Assembly: GCA_032718475.1 (NCBI GenBank)
Contig: JAUCBJ010005698.1
Location: 1-64,000, forward strand
From: Nemertoderma westbladi
Taxonomy: Eukaryota; Xenacoelomorpha; Nemertodermatida; Nemertodermatidae
Reading direction: 5' to 3'
DNA length: 64,000 nt
Below are positions 1 through 10,493 of the stretch, piece by piece. Under the pieces are notes generated by a model. It saw only the letters and a program-made list of their open reading frames with translations. It searched no databases and was not told where the DNA came from. Position 1 is the first letter of the stretch. The number at the start of each line of letters is the position of its first letter. A program made the translations under genes and the position numbers.

Positions 1-935
1 TTGTAACCGCAGGTTCTGGTTGAACCCAAATCCCCGGTCGGATATTGAATTCGACTTTAGTAACCTATGGTTTAGTGCTGGTAACTTGCGGTTCAACCAT
101 GTCCTACCATTGGTTTTTTACCAGAAATCCCTGGTCGGATATTGAATTCGACTTTAGTAACCTATGGTTCAGTGCTGGTAACTTGCGGTTCAACCATGCC
201 CTACCATTGGTTTTTTACCAGAAATCCCCGGTCGGATATTGAATTCGACTTTAGTAACCTATGGTTCAGTGCTGGTAACTTGCGGTTCAACCATGCCCTA
301 CCATTGGTTTTTTAGCAGAAATCCCCGGTCGGATATTGAATTCCACTTTAGTAACCTATGGTTCAGTGCTGCTAACTTGCGGTTCAACCATGCACTACCA
401 TTGGTTTTTTAGCAGAAATCCCCGGTCGGATATTGAATTCGACTTTAGTAACCTATGGTTTGGTGCTGGTAACTTGCGGTTTAACCATGTCCTACCATTG
501 GTTTTTTACCAGAAATCCCCGGTCGGATTGAATTCGACTTTAGTAACCTATGGTTCAGTGCTGGTAACTTGCGGTTCAACCATGCCCTACCATTGGTTTT
601 TTAGCAGAAATCCCCGGTCGGATATTGAATTCGACTTTAGTAACCTATGGTTTAGTGCTGGTAACTTGCGGTTCAACCATGTCCTACCATTGGTTTTTTA
701 CCAGAAATCCCCGGTCGGATATTGAATTCGACTTTAGTAACCTATGGTTTAGTGCTGGTAACTTGCGGTTCAACCATGTCCTACCATTGGTTTTTTACCA
801 GAAATCCCCGGTCGGATATTGAATTCGACTTTAGTAACCTATGGTTTAGTGCTGGTAACTTGCGGTTCAACCATGCCCTACCATTGGTTTTTTTTAGCAG
901 AAATCCCCGGTCGGATATTGAATACGATTGGGCTG
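1..935. repeat. 97-bp tandem repeat, about 9.6 copies
   Basis: The unit recurs every 97 bp and contains an EcoRI site (GAATTC) followed by GACTTTAGTAACCTATGG and CCATTGGTTTTTTACCAG. Copies differ at a few positions, and one near 525 lacks the TAT of GGATATTG. Because 97 is not a multiple of three, short open frames through it shift from copy to copy and are not genes. AACC...GGTT words in the unit match those at 9300-9550, suggesting a subterminal array of the surrounding transposon. Confidence 0.95.
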
Positions 936-1465
936 GTAACATAAAACACACGTAGAATTATATTGTAATCTAATTATATTCAAATAACAAAATTGAATTA
1001 AAGTAAATCAAATTATGAAAACACAGCGCATCAATCATTACAATTATAAAATACATACAGCGCATGGGGTGAGTATGTAAAATGGCACCACTGAACTATT
1101 ATAACTATAAAATCAATCTATTTAAAAAATATACAAGATCCAAACGTTTTTATCTTAACATTGATTTGCTGCGGTGGAGACTATATTGCATGCCAAAGCA
1201 TGTGTATATATAGAAAATATGTGTACTCTGGCAAACAACAAATCAAATTATAAAACCACATCGCATTGAGTGAGTGTATATTTAAACTACTAAACTATAT
1301 TATAGGTAAAAAACACTAAACCACTAAAACTGCTATATAGGTAAAATTAAATCAATTTAAAAAAGGTATTTTTATATTCATTTTTGTAAAACAATATCAA
1401 TAGGTTTTGCAGTGCAATGCAAAATATATGCATACTGCGGGAAAAGGTGTCTGAAAAAAACCCAG
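936..1465. other. AT-rich spacer, nothing recognised
   Basis: AT-rich sequence between the 97-bp array and the stop codon of the transposase-like ORF. I see no ORF, RNA gene or clear repeat; it probably includes the 3' flank of that ORF. Confidence 0.5.
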
Positions 1466-3796
1466 CTATTGAAGTTCCTCAAAGGTAAATTTGCAATTGA
1501 CAAAATAATGGTTCTTGTACGATAAGCACCGCAATTCCATAGGCAACCTCGGATAAAAATATGACAGCCATATTTTATGTATTGATGGTGCATCATTGGG
1601 ATTTAAATATATTTCATAAGCTGAAATGTGTGAATTATAGCACAGCGTTTCTAACTTTTGAACAGTAAATAGTGCATCGCTTTCATCTTTAAGTACTTCT
1701 AATTTATTTACAAGTCCAAAACAAGGCATTCCAAATGCATTATAATCAGAGGTAAATATAATACTCTTTCCAGTTGTATAAATATTACCAAGGTAAGCTA
1801 TCTTTCTAAAACAATGCATTTGGGTTGATTCACAATTATTTACACTATTTATTCCCCTCACACTTTCATAAAGAAATCCGGACCCGTTGCTTGTTAATTG
1901 ATAACACAATTGCTCTTGTAAACGACTACTTAGGAATTTTGGTAAATTTTTATAACATTGTTGGGACTTAGTCCAACGTTTAAGAACTGAATGTTTCGCT
2001 TCAAAACGCATCGCCCAATGCGTGCACGGTGGGCCAAAATTTATGATATCATCAACCAAGTGTAACATGTAATGCAACTTAGGAAAAGATTTCTTATAAC
2101 ACTTAATAAAAGCATTACCATGCTCTTCCACAAGTGCTTCGAGAAGACAAATGTCACCTGGAGATATAAAATAAGACATACAAATTTGTACAATCCTATA
2201 TAGAAACATTAGACATTGCCATTTCGCATTACTTTCCTTAAAATACTCACCAACAGCTACTGGTAAAACATTTAAAAGGACATATGTCTGAATGGCAGAC
2301 TGGCGTAGGGTGTACAACCCTTCAGAGGTTAATTGTTTATATTGTATCTTTGCGGGAATATCTGTACATTGTCTATTTGAATAGTTATAATGACTGATTT
2401 TGTTGTTAAGTTCATCAATCGACAATATATGTCTGGTTACAATCAAATCTTGAAGTATTAGTTTAATTTCAACAATAACCACGCCTTCAAAGAAATCATG
2501 ATGAAAATCATGTACTAAACAAGTTGTTAAAGAAAAGTTCGGAATATCTGACAATGGACTGGGACCATTAATACCAAACATAACTGAGTTGGCTTTCCGT
2601 GTGGAAATTGGACTGTCACTGTCCATAACCAATTTCAGTTGACTTGTATAAAGCTCTTCTGTTCTCAATTCTAACTCTGAACTTTTTATTTTAATTGGTA
2701 TTTCGATATTTTTTATCATGCAACTGCGGCAAAAACACTGCGCCGAAGCACTTTGTTTAAATCCGCCAATTAAGGCTGATGCAGGGTTATCGGCGACCAA
2801 ACACAATAAAGTTCCATAACACTTTAAATTATTAAATGTGTAACCTTCACCTAAAATTTTCATAGCTCTTATGAAATCAGACAAAATTTCATTCATATAC
2901 AAGGAAACGTCAACACTAAAACAAACAGATTGCAAAAAAATACAGTTTAATTTCGATCGAAATTGTGGACGGATATTTGCGAGTGACCAATAAAATAAAC
3001 CGAGTTTATGCTTTTTTACATAAGACCCTAATGGATTACAAAATTCAACATCGTCATAATAGAGAATGAACTGTAACAATGTTGCTAGGTTATTTGAGTT
3101 TTTAGCCAATGGATGGTTCTTAAAAAAATCCCCATCTGATATATCGCAAAAATAATTTTCCAAATCAGGTTCCAAGTTACGTTTTTGTTCTATTTCATTC
3201 AATATTTCTGGGTTTGTTAACAATTGAGCAAGTTGTTCAAGTACGGGGACAAAACAAAACGAGGAACTATTGGGAAGTTGTACTGACCTGGGGTCAATTA
3301 ACCCACATTCGGAAACATAAAAACTATGTCTAAGAAATGGCGTAGAAAGTTTTTGAAATGCTGACTCCTGATTTTGAGGGATAGGATTATGGATGAGGTC
3401 TGGAATAGTTTTCACTACAATATTTACAGCATTTTCCGTCATATTTCCATTATGCTTGCAGTTTAAAATAAATTTTGCCGTTTCCATGCACTCTGAATCC
3501 ATTTTATTGCAAAATATCGGCAAAGGTAAATATTTCTTAGAGTACTCAGCTTCTGAGGTAAAATCCGGGGGAAGGGTTAGGGTACTAGTACCAGGTTCTT
3601 CCACTCTAAGTCTAGCAGGTGCAAAGCAGTTTTTTGGAATATCGTTTGCTAAAATGCTGTGTTTTCGAAACATATGTGATCTTAAACCAGAGTATGTACG
3701 AAACTTACTTCCACATACTGAATCTACTCTATCAGTTACGTTGCACACAACATTGAATGTATGTGAATATTTGTAGGCCCGTAGGTAATTTTCCAT
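1466..3796 (-). CDS. Transposase-like protein with N-terminal C2H2-like finger (776 aa)
   Basis: Uninterrupted 776-codon ORF with an ATG start at 3796. Near residues 18-45 a CN..C-type start followed by SGLRSHMFRKH resembles a C2H2 finger. The middle matches a family widespread in animal genomes: YYDDVEFCNPLGS, then KHKLGLFYWSLANI, then LVADNPASALIGGF followed by CFCRSC. Further on come DFHHDFFEGV and, near residue 620, MRFEAKHSVLKRW. The spacing of ADNPA, HDFHHD..EG and RFEAKH recalls the D/D/E acidic residues of CACTA-type (tnp2-like) transposases. That assignment is inference; the family resemblance is firmer. Intactness suggests recent activity or selection. The partner ORF at 4934-6142 lies upstream on the same strand. 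Confidence 0.7.
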   Translation of the reverse strand: MENYLRAYKYSHTFNVVCNVTDRVDSVCGSKFRTYSGLRSHMFRKHSILANDIPKNCFAPARLRVEEPGTSTLTLPPDFTSEAEYSKKYLPLPIFCNKMDSECMETAKFILNCKHNGNMTENAVNIVVKTIPDLIHNPIPQNQESAFQKLSTPFLRHSFYVSECGLIDPRSVQLPNSSSFCFVPVLEQLAQLLTNPEILNEIEQKRNLEPDLENYFCDISDGDFFKNHPLAKNSNNLATLLQFILYYDDVEFCNPLGSYVKKHKLGLFYWSLANIRPQFRSKLNCIFLQSVCFSVDVSLYMNEILSDFIRAMKILGEGYTFNNLKCYGTLLCLVADNPASALIGGFKQSASAQCFCRSCMIKNIEIPIKIKSSELELRTEELYTSQLKLVMDSDSPISTRKANSVMFGINGPSPLSDIPNFSLTTCLVHDFHHDFFEGVVIVEIKLILQDLIVTRHILSIDELNNKISHYNYSNRQCTDIPAKIQYKQLTSEGLYTLRQSAIQTYVLLNVLPVAVGEYFKESNAKWQCLMFLYRIVQICMSYFISPGDICLLEALVEEHGNAFIKCYKKSFPKLHYMLHLVDDIINFGPPCTHWAMRFEAKHSVLKRWTKSQQCYKNLPKFLSSRLQEQLCYQLTSNGSGFLYESVRGINSVNNCESTQMHCFRKIAYLGNIYTTGKSIIFTSDYNAFGMPCFGLVNKLEVLKDESDALFTVQKLETLCYNSHISAYEIYLNPNDAPSIHKIWLSYFYPRLPMELRCLSYKNHYFVNCKFTFEELQ

Positions 3797-3902
3797 TCTC
3801 TGATTTATAAAATGTGCAATCTATCCAGATAATTTATGCCTTCCAGGAACTGATCGGAGAGGAACGGAACGGAGATTCTGTTAGGATAAAATAATAAGAA
3901 AA

Positions 3903-4930
3903 TACCATCATATATATAACTAAAATATAAGATAGAAGTCCCATAGCATAATTTGGTTTGCGAGAAACAACATCCACATCATGTAAGTATCACTCACTTG
4001 TAATGCTAAAGTTTATGATTGATATTGATCAGTATCTATTGGTTTAAAACTATATATATATATGAAAAAGACGAGTTTCTGAAGTCAGCGATACCATCAT
4101 TTCATATAAGCATAAAATATAAGATAGAAGTCCCATAGCATAATTTGGTTTGCGAGAAACAACATCCACATCATGTAAGTATCACTCACTTGTAATGATT
4201 GATATTGATCAGTATCTATTGGTTTAAAACTATATATATATGAAAAAGACGAGATTCTGAAGTCAGCGATACCATCATATAGAAGTCCCATAGCATAATT
4301 TGGTTTGCGAGAAACAACATCCACATCATGTAAGTATCACTCACTTGTAATGATTGATATTGATCAGTATCTATTGGTTTAAAACTATATATATATGAAA
4401 AAGACGAGATTCTGAAGTCAGCGATACCATCATATAGAAGTCCCATAGCATAATTTGGTTTGCGAGAAACAACATCCACATCATGTAAGTATCACTCACT
4501 TGTAATGATTGATATTGATCAGTATCTATTGGTTTAAAACTATATATATATGAAAAAGACGAGATTCTGAAGTCAGCGATACCATCATATAGAAGTCCCA
4601 TAGCATAATTTGGTTTGCGAGAAACAACATCCACATCATGTAAGTATCACTCACTTGTAATGCTAAAGTTTATGATTGATATTGATCAGTATCTATTGGT
4701 TTAAAACTATATATATATGAAAAAGACGAGATTCTGAAGTCAGCGATACCATCATTTCATATAAGCATAAAATATAAGATAGAAGTCCCATAGCATAATT
4801 TGGTTTGCGAGAAACAACATCCACATCATATGTAAGTATCACTCACTTGTACGTATATAATGCTAAAGTTTATGATTGATATTGATCATTTTCTATTGAT
4901 TTAAAACTATATGAATATGCCGAATTTCTG
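3903..4930. repeat. 155-bp tandem repeat between the two transposon ORFs
   Basis: About six units. The central copies are exactly 155 bp; the outer ones are longer because of a GCTAAAGTTTAT insertion and an ATTTCATATAAGCATAAAAT segment. Each contains AGAAGTCCCATAGCATAATT and an (AT)n stretch. Read on the minus strand, every unit carries a donor-like CAAGTGAGTG and an acceptor-like GCTGACTTCAG, so the array may derive from a duplicated exon or intron edge. It abuts the stop of the PWWP ORF (4934). Small ORFs beginning MDVVSRKPNYAMG inside it are repeat artefacts. Confidence 0.9.
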
Positions 4931-4933
4931 AAT

Positions 4934-6142
4934 TTATTTTTCGATGGCCTCAGCTAGTGCTCGGGCAAAACATTTGCCAGATTTCTTGGCCGCATACAAA
5001 TCGAAATTATCGCCAGAATACGGTTCTATATATATATCTCTGACCCATGAAAAGTTATGGGTTCCATAAAAGTATACCCAGTAGTAAGACCCCTCCTTTT
5101 GAGGAGCGTAATTGCTTAGCATTGGTTTAGCAATTAGGCCTGGCCACATAGTATCCTTTACCCGTAGACGGGCCCACACCTGATCGTGGAATGTGAATCG
5201 ATTCCCTGATGGAAACTGCCACACCTTATCATACTCGATGTCTGAGGATGACTGCGGATCCTTGTCGACAGCAGCATTAGTCTCATTAACATGGTCGTTA
5301 TCTGACTCTGGCTCGGGAGTGGAATCATTGGACTCATCAGACAATGAAACCGTATCGTCAGTTTCGCCTTGTTCAGAAGGAGGCCCATGAAAACCACTGT
5401 CATCCTTACGGGGGTTATCTTTACCACTCTCGGAGGCCTTGGCAAGACATTCAGAACTATTACTATTTTTAGTGGAGTTATATCTTTTTTTGTTGTGGCG
5501 CCTCTCTGCAAATCTGCCCCGAAATACGACTTTACGGTCTCTCAGCCTCTTATGTTTAATTAGGAATTCCGGATACACATTACAAACAGAATCTGCAATG
5601 GACTCTAAATCAAAAATCTGCCGTTTCTCATAATCATCAACAAGGAGACGTACAGCACTCCTAAATTTCGGGGACAGTGCAGACAATGGGCCAGACACTT
5701 CAAACTTTAACACTGGGACGAGTTTTACATTTCTATCTGTGGGAGAAGGCTGGGGTAGGTAGTAATCACAACCGTCTATGGTTGTCTTAGCTAAATTTTG
5801 ACGTCGAAGATCAGCCTCCTCTCGATTAAATGATTGACTATTTGGGGTCGAACCCAGATCACAACTGGATGTTGAAGAGGCAGAATTGGGTACATTCAAA
5901 TCTGATTCGTGTGATACCTTCTGCCTTTTACTTGTCGGAGTAACTACATTGCCAGTGTATATTTCATTTTCTTTGAAGCAACCTGGGCATATACGCCAGT
6001 GTGGCTTCATAATGAAAGAGCAACATTTTATTTCTTTCTTGGCATATAATGGTATGCTACATGACGGACATATTTTCATGCGCAAATCAAGTTCTTCCCC
6101 ACAGTCACAAATTGGTTCATGTAAAGATTGTAAACTTGACAT
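4934..6142 (-). CDS. Double zinc-ribbon, PWWP-domain protein, probably transposon accessory protein (402 aa)
   Basis: ORF with an ATG at 6142. Residues 12-55 hold cysteine pairs CDC, CPSC, CC and CPGC, typical of tandem zinc ribbons. Residues about 75-130 and 225-300 are acidic, Ser-rich and low-complexity. A middle block near 145-215 (LSPKFRSAVRLLVDDYE, then VYPEFLIKHKRL) resembles the helical block of SAMD3-like proteins often found beside this transposase family. The C-terminus (about 312-400) reads DQVWARLRVKDTMWPGLI, then WVYFYGTHNFSWV, then FARALAEAIEK. This is the layout of a PWWP fold, a chromatin and methyl-lysine reader, with TMWP in place of PWWP. Same strand and just upstream of the transposase-like ORF. 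A role in targeting insertion to chromatin is inference. Confidence 0.7.
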   Translation of the reverse strand: MSSLQSLHEPICDCGEELDLRMKICPSCSIPLYAKKEIKCCSFIMKPHWRICPGCFKENEIYTGNVVTPTSKRQKVSHESDLNVPNSASSTSSCDLGSTPNSQSFNREEADLRRQNLAKTTIDGCDYYLPQPSPTDRNVKLVPVLKFEVSGPLSALSPKFRSAVRLLVDDYEKRQIFDLESIADSVCNVYPEFLIKHKRLRDRKVVFRGRFAERRHNKKRYNSTKNSNSSECLAKASESGKDNPRKDDSGFHGPPSEQGETDDTVSLSDESNDSTPEPESDNDHVNETNAAVDKDPQSSSDIEYDKVWQFPSGNRFTFHDQVWARLRVKDTMWPGLIAKPMLSNYAPQKEGSYYWVYFYGTHNFSWVRDIYIEPYSGDNFDLYAAKKSGKCFARALAEAIEK

Positions 6143-6429
6143 TGCTATACTAAGTAATGGTATGAAAATAAATTCCGCAATAACACTAGAGATAAATACA
6201 CTTAATATGAGATGGTCCTGATTATAGTATTATGCAACATTAGATACCGATAAGTCAGTGTCAGTCAGTCAGTGAGTACTGAGTATAGGTATGTGAAACG
6301 ATGGGTTCTGCGTCTTTACTGCATTATGCTTTTATGTTCTTTGGTCCTGCGAGTTAGGTCGTGGCGTGCGAAGGACAAACGACCTAATGAGAATGACCTA
6401 GGACTTAACACAACAGGGAGTTAGTAGGA
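6143..6429. other. 5' flank of the PWWP ORF
   Basis: No ORF or RNA gene. It contains the short repeat CAGTCAGTCAGTGAGTACTG near 6260 and otherwise nothing I can name. A promoter for the minus-strand ORF would be expected here, but no convincing TATA or initiator stands out. Confidence 0.35.
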
Positions 6430-7330
6430 ATGGAAATAGGGGTTGTTATTCCCTGCAACAGGAGGTTAATAGGCATGCAACCTGGGGTTGTGCATACCAA
6501 AGGAAGGTTAGTAGACATGCAACTGGGGGTTGTGAATACCACTGCAGCACTGTACCAACTTAAGGTCCGGTTATTTAGAGCAGCAGTAGTTCCAGTACCG
6601 GTACTCCTCTATGGGAGTCCATGCTGGGCTCTAACTGCTGAGGACACCAAATCTCTGGACGGCACATTCACAAGAATGCTACGCCTGGTTCATTGTGTCA
6701 AGTTCAATGCACACATCTCCAACCAGACACTATATAACATTGGAGGTGTCTCATTGGTTCCCCCAAGCTTGACACTAGAACAAAATCGCCTCCGCTTTGC
6801 AGGACATTGCTTTCGCTGTGAGGACCAGCCAGTGCATAATCTTGTACTTTGGCAGCTTGTACAGGGTGCCTTTGGGACAGTTGGTTGTAGTAATACTGTC
6901 ATAATAAGACATGTGTGCGGCTTTAGGTTGACAACTTCAACTTATGCAACTGGGGGTTGTGCATACGAACGGGAGGTTAGTCTGTTAGTAGGCATGCAAC
7001 TGCAACTGGGGGTTGTGCCATGCAACAGGAGGTTAATAGGCATGCAACTGGGGGTTGTGTCATGCAACAGTAGGTTAATAGGCCTGCAACTGGGGGTTAA
7101 TAGAGTAATACAGTAATAAGGCCTGCAAGTGGCTGAATGGGGGTTGTGCATACCAACTGCAGGTTAATAGGCATGCAACTGGGGGTTGTGTTGTGCATAC
7201 CAGCATACCAACGGGAGGTTAGTAGGCATGCAACTAGGGGTTGTAGGCCTACCATACCATGCAACAGGAGGTTAATAGGCATGCAAAGGCAAAGGGCTGA
7301 CGGGGGTTTTGCAATGTAACAGGATAATAT
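6430..7330. repeat. Degenerate ~41-bp minisatellite, interrupted by a LINE fragment
   Basis: Irregular copies of a unit containing GGCATGCAACTGGGGGTTGT and CAACAGGAGGTTAATAGG occur at 6430-6550 and 6945-7300. A second dispersed word, GTGCCTTTGGGACAGTTGGT, occurs at about 6868 and again at about 7341, each followed by the same 50 bp. That shows a larger duplication of roughly 470 bp covering part of the array. Open frames here, including a 228-codon one, are mixtures of repeat and LINE sequence. Confidence 0.8.
6558..6866 (+). pseudogene. LINE reverse-transcriptase C-terminal fragment
   Basis: The translation reads VRLFRAAVV, then LLYGSPCWALTAEDTKSLDG, TRMLR and RLRFAGHCFR. This is the post-RT region of an endonuclease-type non-LTR retrotransposon, also present at 22030-22170 and 34590-35036. 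A short internal duplication (CCAGTACCGGTACTC against CCAGTACTC in the other copies) disrupts it. It is truncated on both sides and sits within the minisatellite. Confidence 0.85.
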
Positions 7331-8108
7331 AGTTAGGCTTGGGTGCCTTTGGGACAGTTGGTTGTAGTAATCCTGTTATAATAAGACACGATGTGTGCGG
7401 CTTTACGTTGATGACCGCTGCACACTGCAGGCGATGGACAGGTGGACCAAAAATGAGCACATTATTAGCCATAGAAGAGAACACGCATTGCGTGCGTCAG
7501 TGCGTGCCGGCAGGCAGGCATCTGGCGAGTATAGTTATATAGTAGGTCTACCATCTACCGCTACCGGTCAGCCTCAGCCGGTAGCGGTCTGGCGGTAGGC
7601 CGTACTGTACTGTAGTACCGGTAAGTAGGCTAGCTTTATTGCAGGAAGCACATAAGTGTTCCATAAGTATTCCGGCACTGTGCGCGCAGTGCAGTCTTGA
7701 ATGCCGTAGCCGTACGCAGAGATGGAGCTAAACAGATGAGAGCAAAAGCTTATCTCATTATCTGCCTAGGTGCTGTGCTAGGTCTATGAAACCAGTATCA
7801 AACCAACCCAGCAACCTGTCAATTACTGGTAGGATTATACAGTCTGGGCAGTATACTGGCAGACTGGTATGTCAGTGTCAGTATGTACAGATGTAGGCTA
7901 CTGACAGACTGACGTTTTATGAATGAATACACTAATTCAGCAATCAAATGAGCAAGAATACTGGACCTACATTTTTATTGAACAGTGGTGCTTGGGCATG
8001 TAGTTGTATCTTTATCATGAATCATGCCAGCTGTAATAAGAGTATTACGGGTTTTATTATACAACTCAGGGTTAGTGAGGTTACTGGCAGCAATTAAGAA
8101 CGTGAGAC
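7331..8108. other. Non-coding stretch with short palindromic words
   Basis: No convincing gene. The stretch 7550-7920 is packed with short words such as TACCGGTA, GGTCTACC, CTGTACTG and CAGTCTG, a cryptically simple texture that recurs at 14900-15190 and 16330-16620. Confidence 0.4.
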
Positions 8109-8638
8109 TGTGGGGCGAGCCACGAAGTGAGCGAAGCCTTAGCATATGGGTACCATTAACGAGTTGTCTGTCGTCGTCGTCGTAAATTTTTGATCGCTAA
8201 TAACTCGGTTATTCCTTGATGAAATTTGGACGAACGAACGCAACGAGTTTACAGTGGATACGAGTATCCATCTGCCATAAATCAGCAGTTACTCTCACAG
8301 TTTCGAGACTTTGCGCAGTTATAAAGGTCGTTAGTCTCCCTTTAGGGAAATTATTTTAAAACAAAACAGGACGAGCGCAACGAGGCCAATGAAGGATAAG
8401 GGTACTGTAATACTAAAAATGTCATACTTAACTTAAATAGCCCTAGTTAGAAGGTTTACAAATGACAGTTAAAGTGTGTAAGGAAATGGATCTCTATTTT
8501 TACAACTAGTTTATCACAAACCATCAAAGCATCGCCTTCTTCTTAGGAAAGAGGGTATTCGTATATCTAATAGAGATTAGTATAATGTACTTTCTAATTT
8601 AGGCTCTCGTGCCGCGCGAAGGCCCCACGAACGTGTGT
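8109..8638. mobile_element. Non-autonomous element (MITE), copy 1
   Basis: Begins TGTGGGGCGAGCCACGAAGT and ends GGCCCCACGAACGTGTGT. A second copy with the same limits lies at 20892-21492, where it splits a LINE reverse transcriptase and so proves the borders. The ends share only a short inverted GTGGGGC near the termini. This copy lacks about 65 bp present in the second. No coding capacity. Superfamily not determined. Confidence 0.85.
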
Positions 8639-8689
8639 TTGTATGTATAGTAATAACCTGCAGTTGTGAAAATACAACCATTTTACATT

Positions 8690-9550
8690 TCTTAGAAACC
8701 GCCGGTTTGCAAACTATATGTGTTTATTAACAAGAACCAACAGTTTAAAAATAAAACCGACATTTTTACTTTTCATAGAAACCGCCGGTTTGCAAACCAT
8801 ATGTGTTTATTAACAAGAACCAACAGTTTGAAAATAAAACCGCCATTTTTGTATTTCATAAAAACCGCCGGTTTGCAAACTATATGTGTTTATTAACAAG
8901 AACCAACAGTTTGAAAAAAAAACCGCCATTTTTATATTTCATAAAAACCGCCGGTTTGCAAACTATGTGTTTATTAACAAGAACCAACAGTTTGAAAATA
9001 AAACCGACATTTTTACTTTTCATAGAAACCGCCGGTTTGCAAACCATATGTGTTTATTAACAAGAACCAACAGTTTGAAAATAAAACCGCCATTTTTATA
9101 TTTCATAAAAACCGCCGGTTTGCGAACTATATGTGTTTATTAACAAGAACCAACAGTTTGAAAATAAAACCGACATTTTTACTTTTCATAGAAACCGCCG
9201 GTTTGCAAACCATATGTGTTTATTAACAAGAACCAACAGTTTGAAAATAAAACCGCCATTTTTATATTTCATAAAACCGCCGGTTTGCAAACTATATATG
9301 TATTTCTTAATAACAACCGCTGGTTTGAAATAAGAATAACCACTTTTTTAATACAACCAGCACATTCTTTGCAGAATTCCCAAATGACCACCGGTTTCAA
9401 ATCAGGTAATATAACAAATATTTCTTGAACCAGCGGTTTCAAATCGTAACCGGTGGTTCCTACCAGCCATGTTTTTATCATCCATACTAACCCCCGGTTT
9501 AACAATCACTACCACCAGTTCCTAACCATAACCAATGGTTAAAAAATCGA
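8690..9550. repeat. 83-bp tandem repeat grading into a degenerate subterminal zone
   Basis: About seven 83-bp copies (8690-9300) contain the near-palindrome AACCGCCGGTTTGCAAAC and TTATTAACAAGAACCAACAG. Two unit types, one with CGCCATTTTT and one with CGACATTTTT, partly alternate. From 9300 to 9550 only scattered AACCNNNGGTT-type words remain, for example AACCGCTGGTTT, AACCAGCGGTTT and AACCAATGGTTA, up to the transposon end at 9572. This fits a subterminal transposase-binding array that expanded. Confidence 0.9.
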
Positions 9551-9572
9551 CCGGCACTTACTTTTTTCAGTG

Positions 9573-10493
9573 TAGAAATATTAAAGCTATTCCCTTATTC
9601 TTATTTTTGGAGGAAGAGGTTAAAACGTTACACGTTTGTATTTCACCAATAGCCAAGACATACTTATGTCGATAGATATATATTATAATGTCGCTTGTAA
9701 GTTTCTTGTCTGTATGTATATTTATTTAGTGTGAGTGGATTATGATCGGTGACTGACTATGCATGTACCATAGCTACAAGAATATCGTCACCAGTTACTA
9801 AAACCTAGTCAGTAGGTTAGGATATCTTTATTATTTCTCATAGTTTCGCCGCTGGTTTTGGTTTACAATGAGTTTCCGATATATACTTTTATTTCATTGA
9901 ACTTCCAAAGTGTTTTGTGTATCACGTTATAGTTGCGCAGCTTTAGCAGCAAAGTTAAAAAAAAACAGATAAATTTCCAAGAATTTAACATAAACAATTT
10001 CATGACAATGCATTTGAAACACTGTAAACAACACAATTTAAACCAGAAATAATTTCATATAAACGTGGCCTAAATAATACTAGGGAGTTTGTTAAAAAAG
10101 TTCGAGAGCACATTTAAAGTAAACATGAAACACCGTATTAAATTTACACAGATATTATGAATATAAGGTTAAGATATATAAACAAACAAACAATATTTTC
10201 TATTACAACCGGCGAATACTGAAAGTTAGTTCAATTGTTTTTCCATAAAAGCCAATTTGAATTTCTGATAAAGGAGTCAGCATCTAGTAAACTAAGATAT
10301 TCGTAAACAAACATAGGCCTGTGTTCTTGTCACCATTTTGTATTTATAGTAAATATGTATTAGCGTTAAATGTGTAAAGTTGTCTTCTAGCATGTGCCAT
10401 GTATGTATATGTTTATTATAGTCTAATGCGGGGCTAACAATACTAAATGAAGTATATATGTTGTGTTGGAAACACAAATTATATAAAAGCCGC
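9573..10493. other. Downstream flank, probably 3' UTR of the hnRNP-like gene
   Basis: AT-rich sequence with no ORF. It lies 3' of the minus-strand hnRNP-like gene and probably includes its 3' UTR; several TTTATT words (AATAAA on the minus strand) are present, but I cannot choose the used signal. Confidence 0.4.

Larger units (their letters stand above)
1..9572 (-). mobile_element. Candidate large CMC (CACTA-like) DNA transposon, far end outside the window
   Basis: Seen: read on the minus strand, the right-hand end starts CACTGAAAAAAGTAAGTGCC at 9572, followed by a degenerate subterminal zone full of AACCNNNGGTT words. A transposase-like ORF (1466-3796) and a zinc-ribbon/PWWP ORF (4934-6142) lie inside, both on the minus strand. 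At the left, 1-935 is another tandem array with the same AACCNNNGGTT words, still running at the window edge. Known: CMC-superfamily elements end in CACTA or CACTG and carry subterminal repeats. Inferred: these parts are one element whose 3' terminus lies left of position 1. The stretch 6200-8640 contains later insertions (LINE fragment, MITE, minisatellite). The matching terminal repeat and target duplication cannot be seen, so the outline is provisional. Confidence 0.5.

Noticed and set aside
6430-7116. 228-codon gene
   Set aside because: A chimera of minisatellite and a truncated LINE segment.
8690-9300. Telomere-like repeat because of AACC/GGTT words
   Set aside because: The period is 83 bp and the words are parts of inverted pairs, not a short G-rich telomeric unit.
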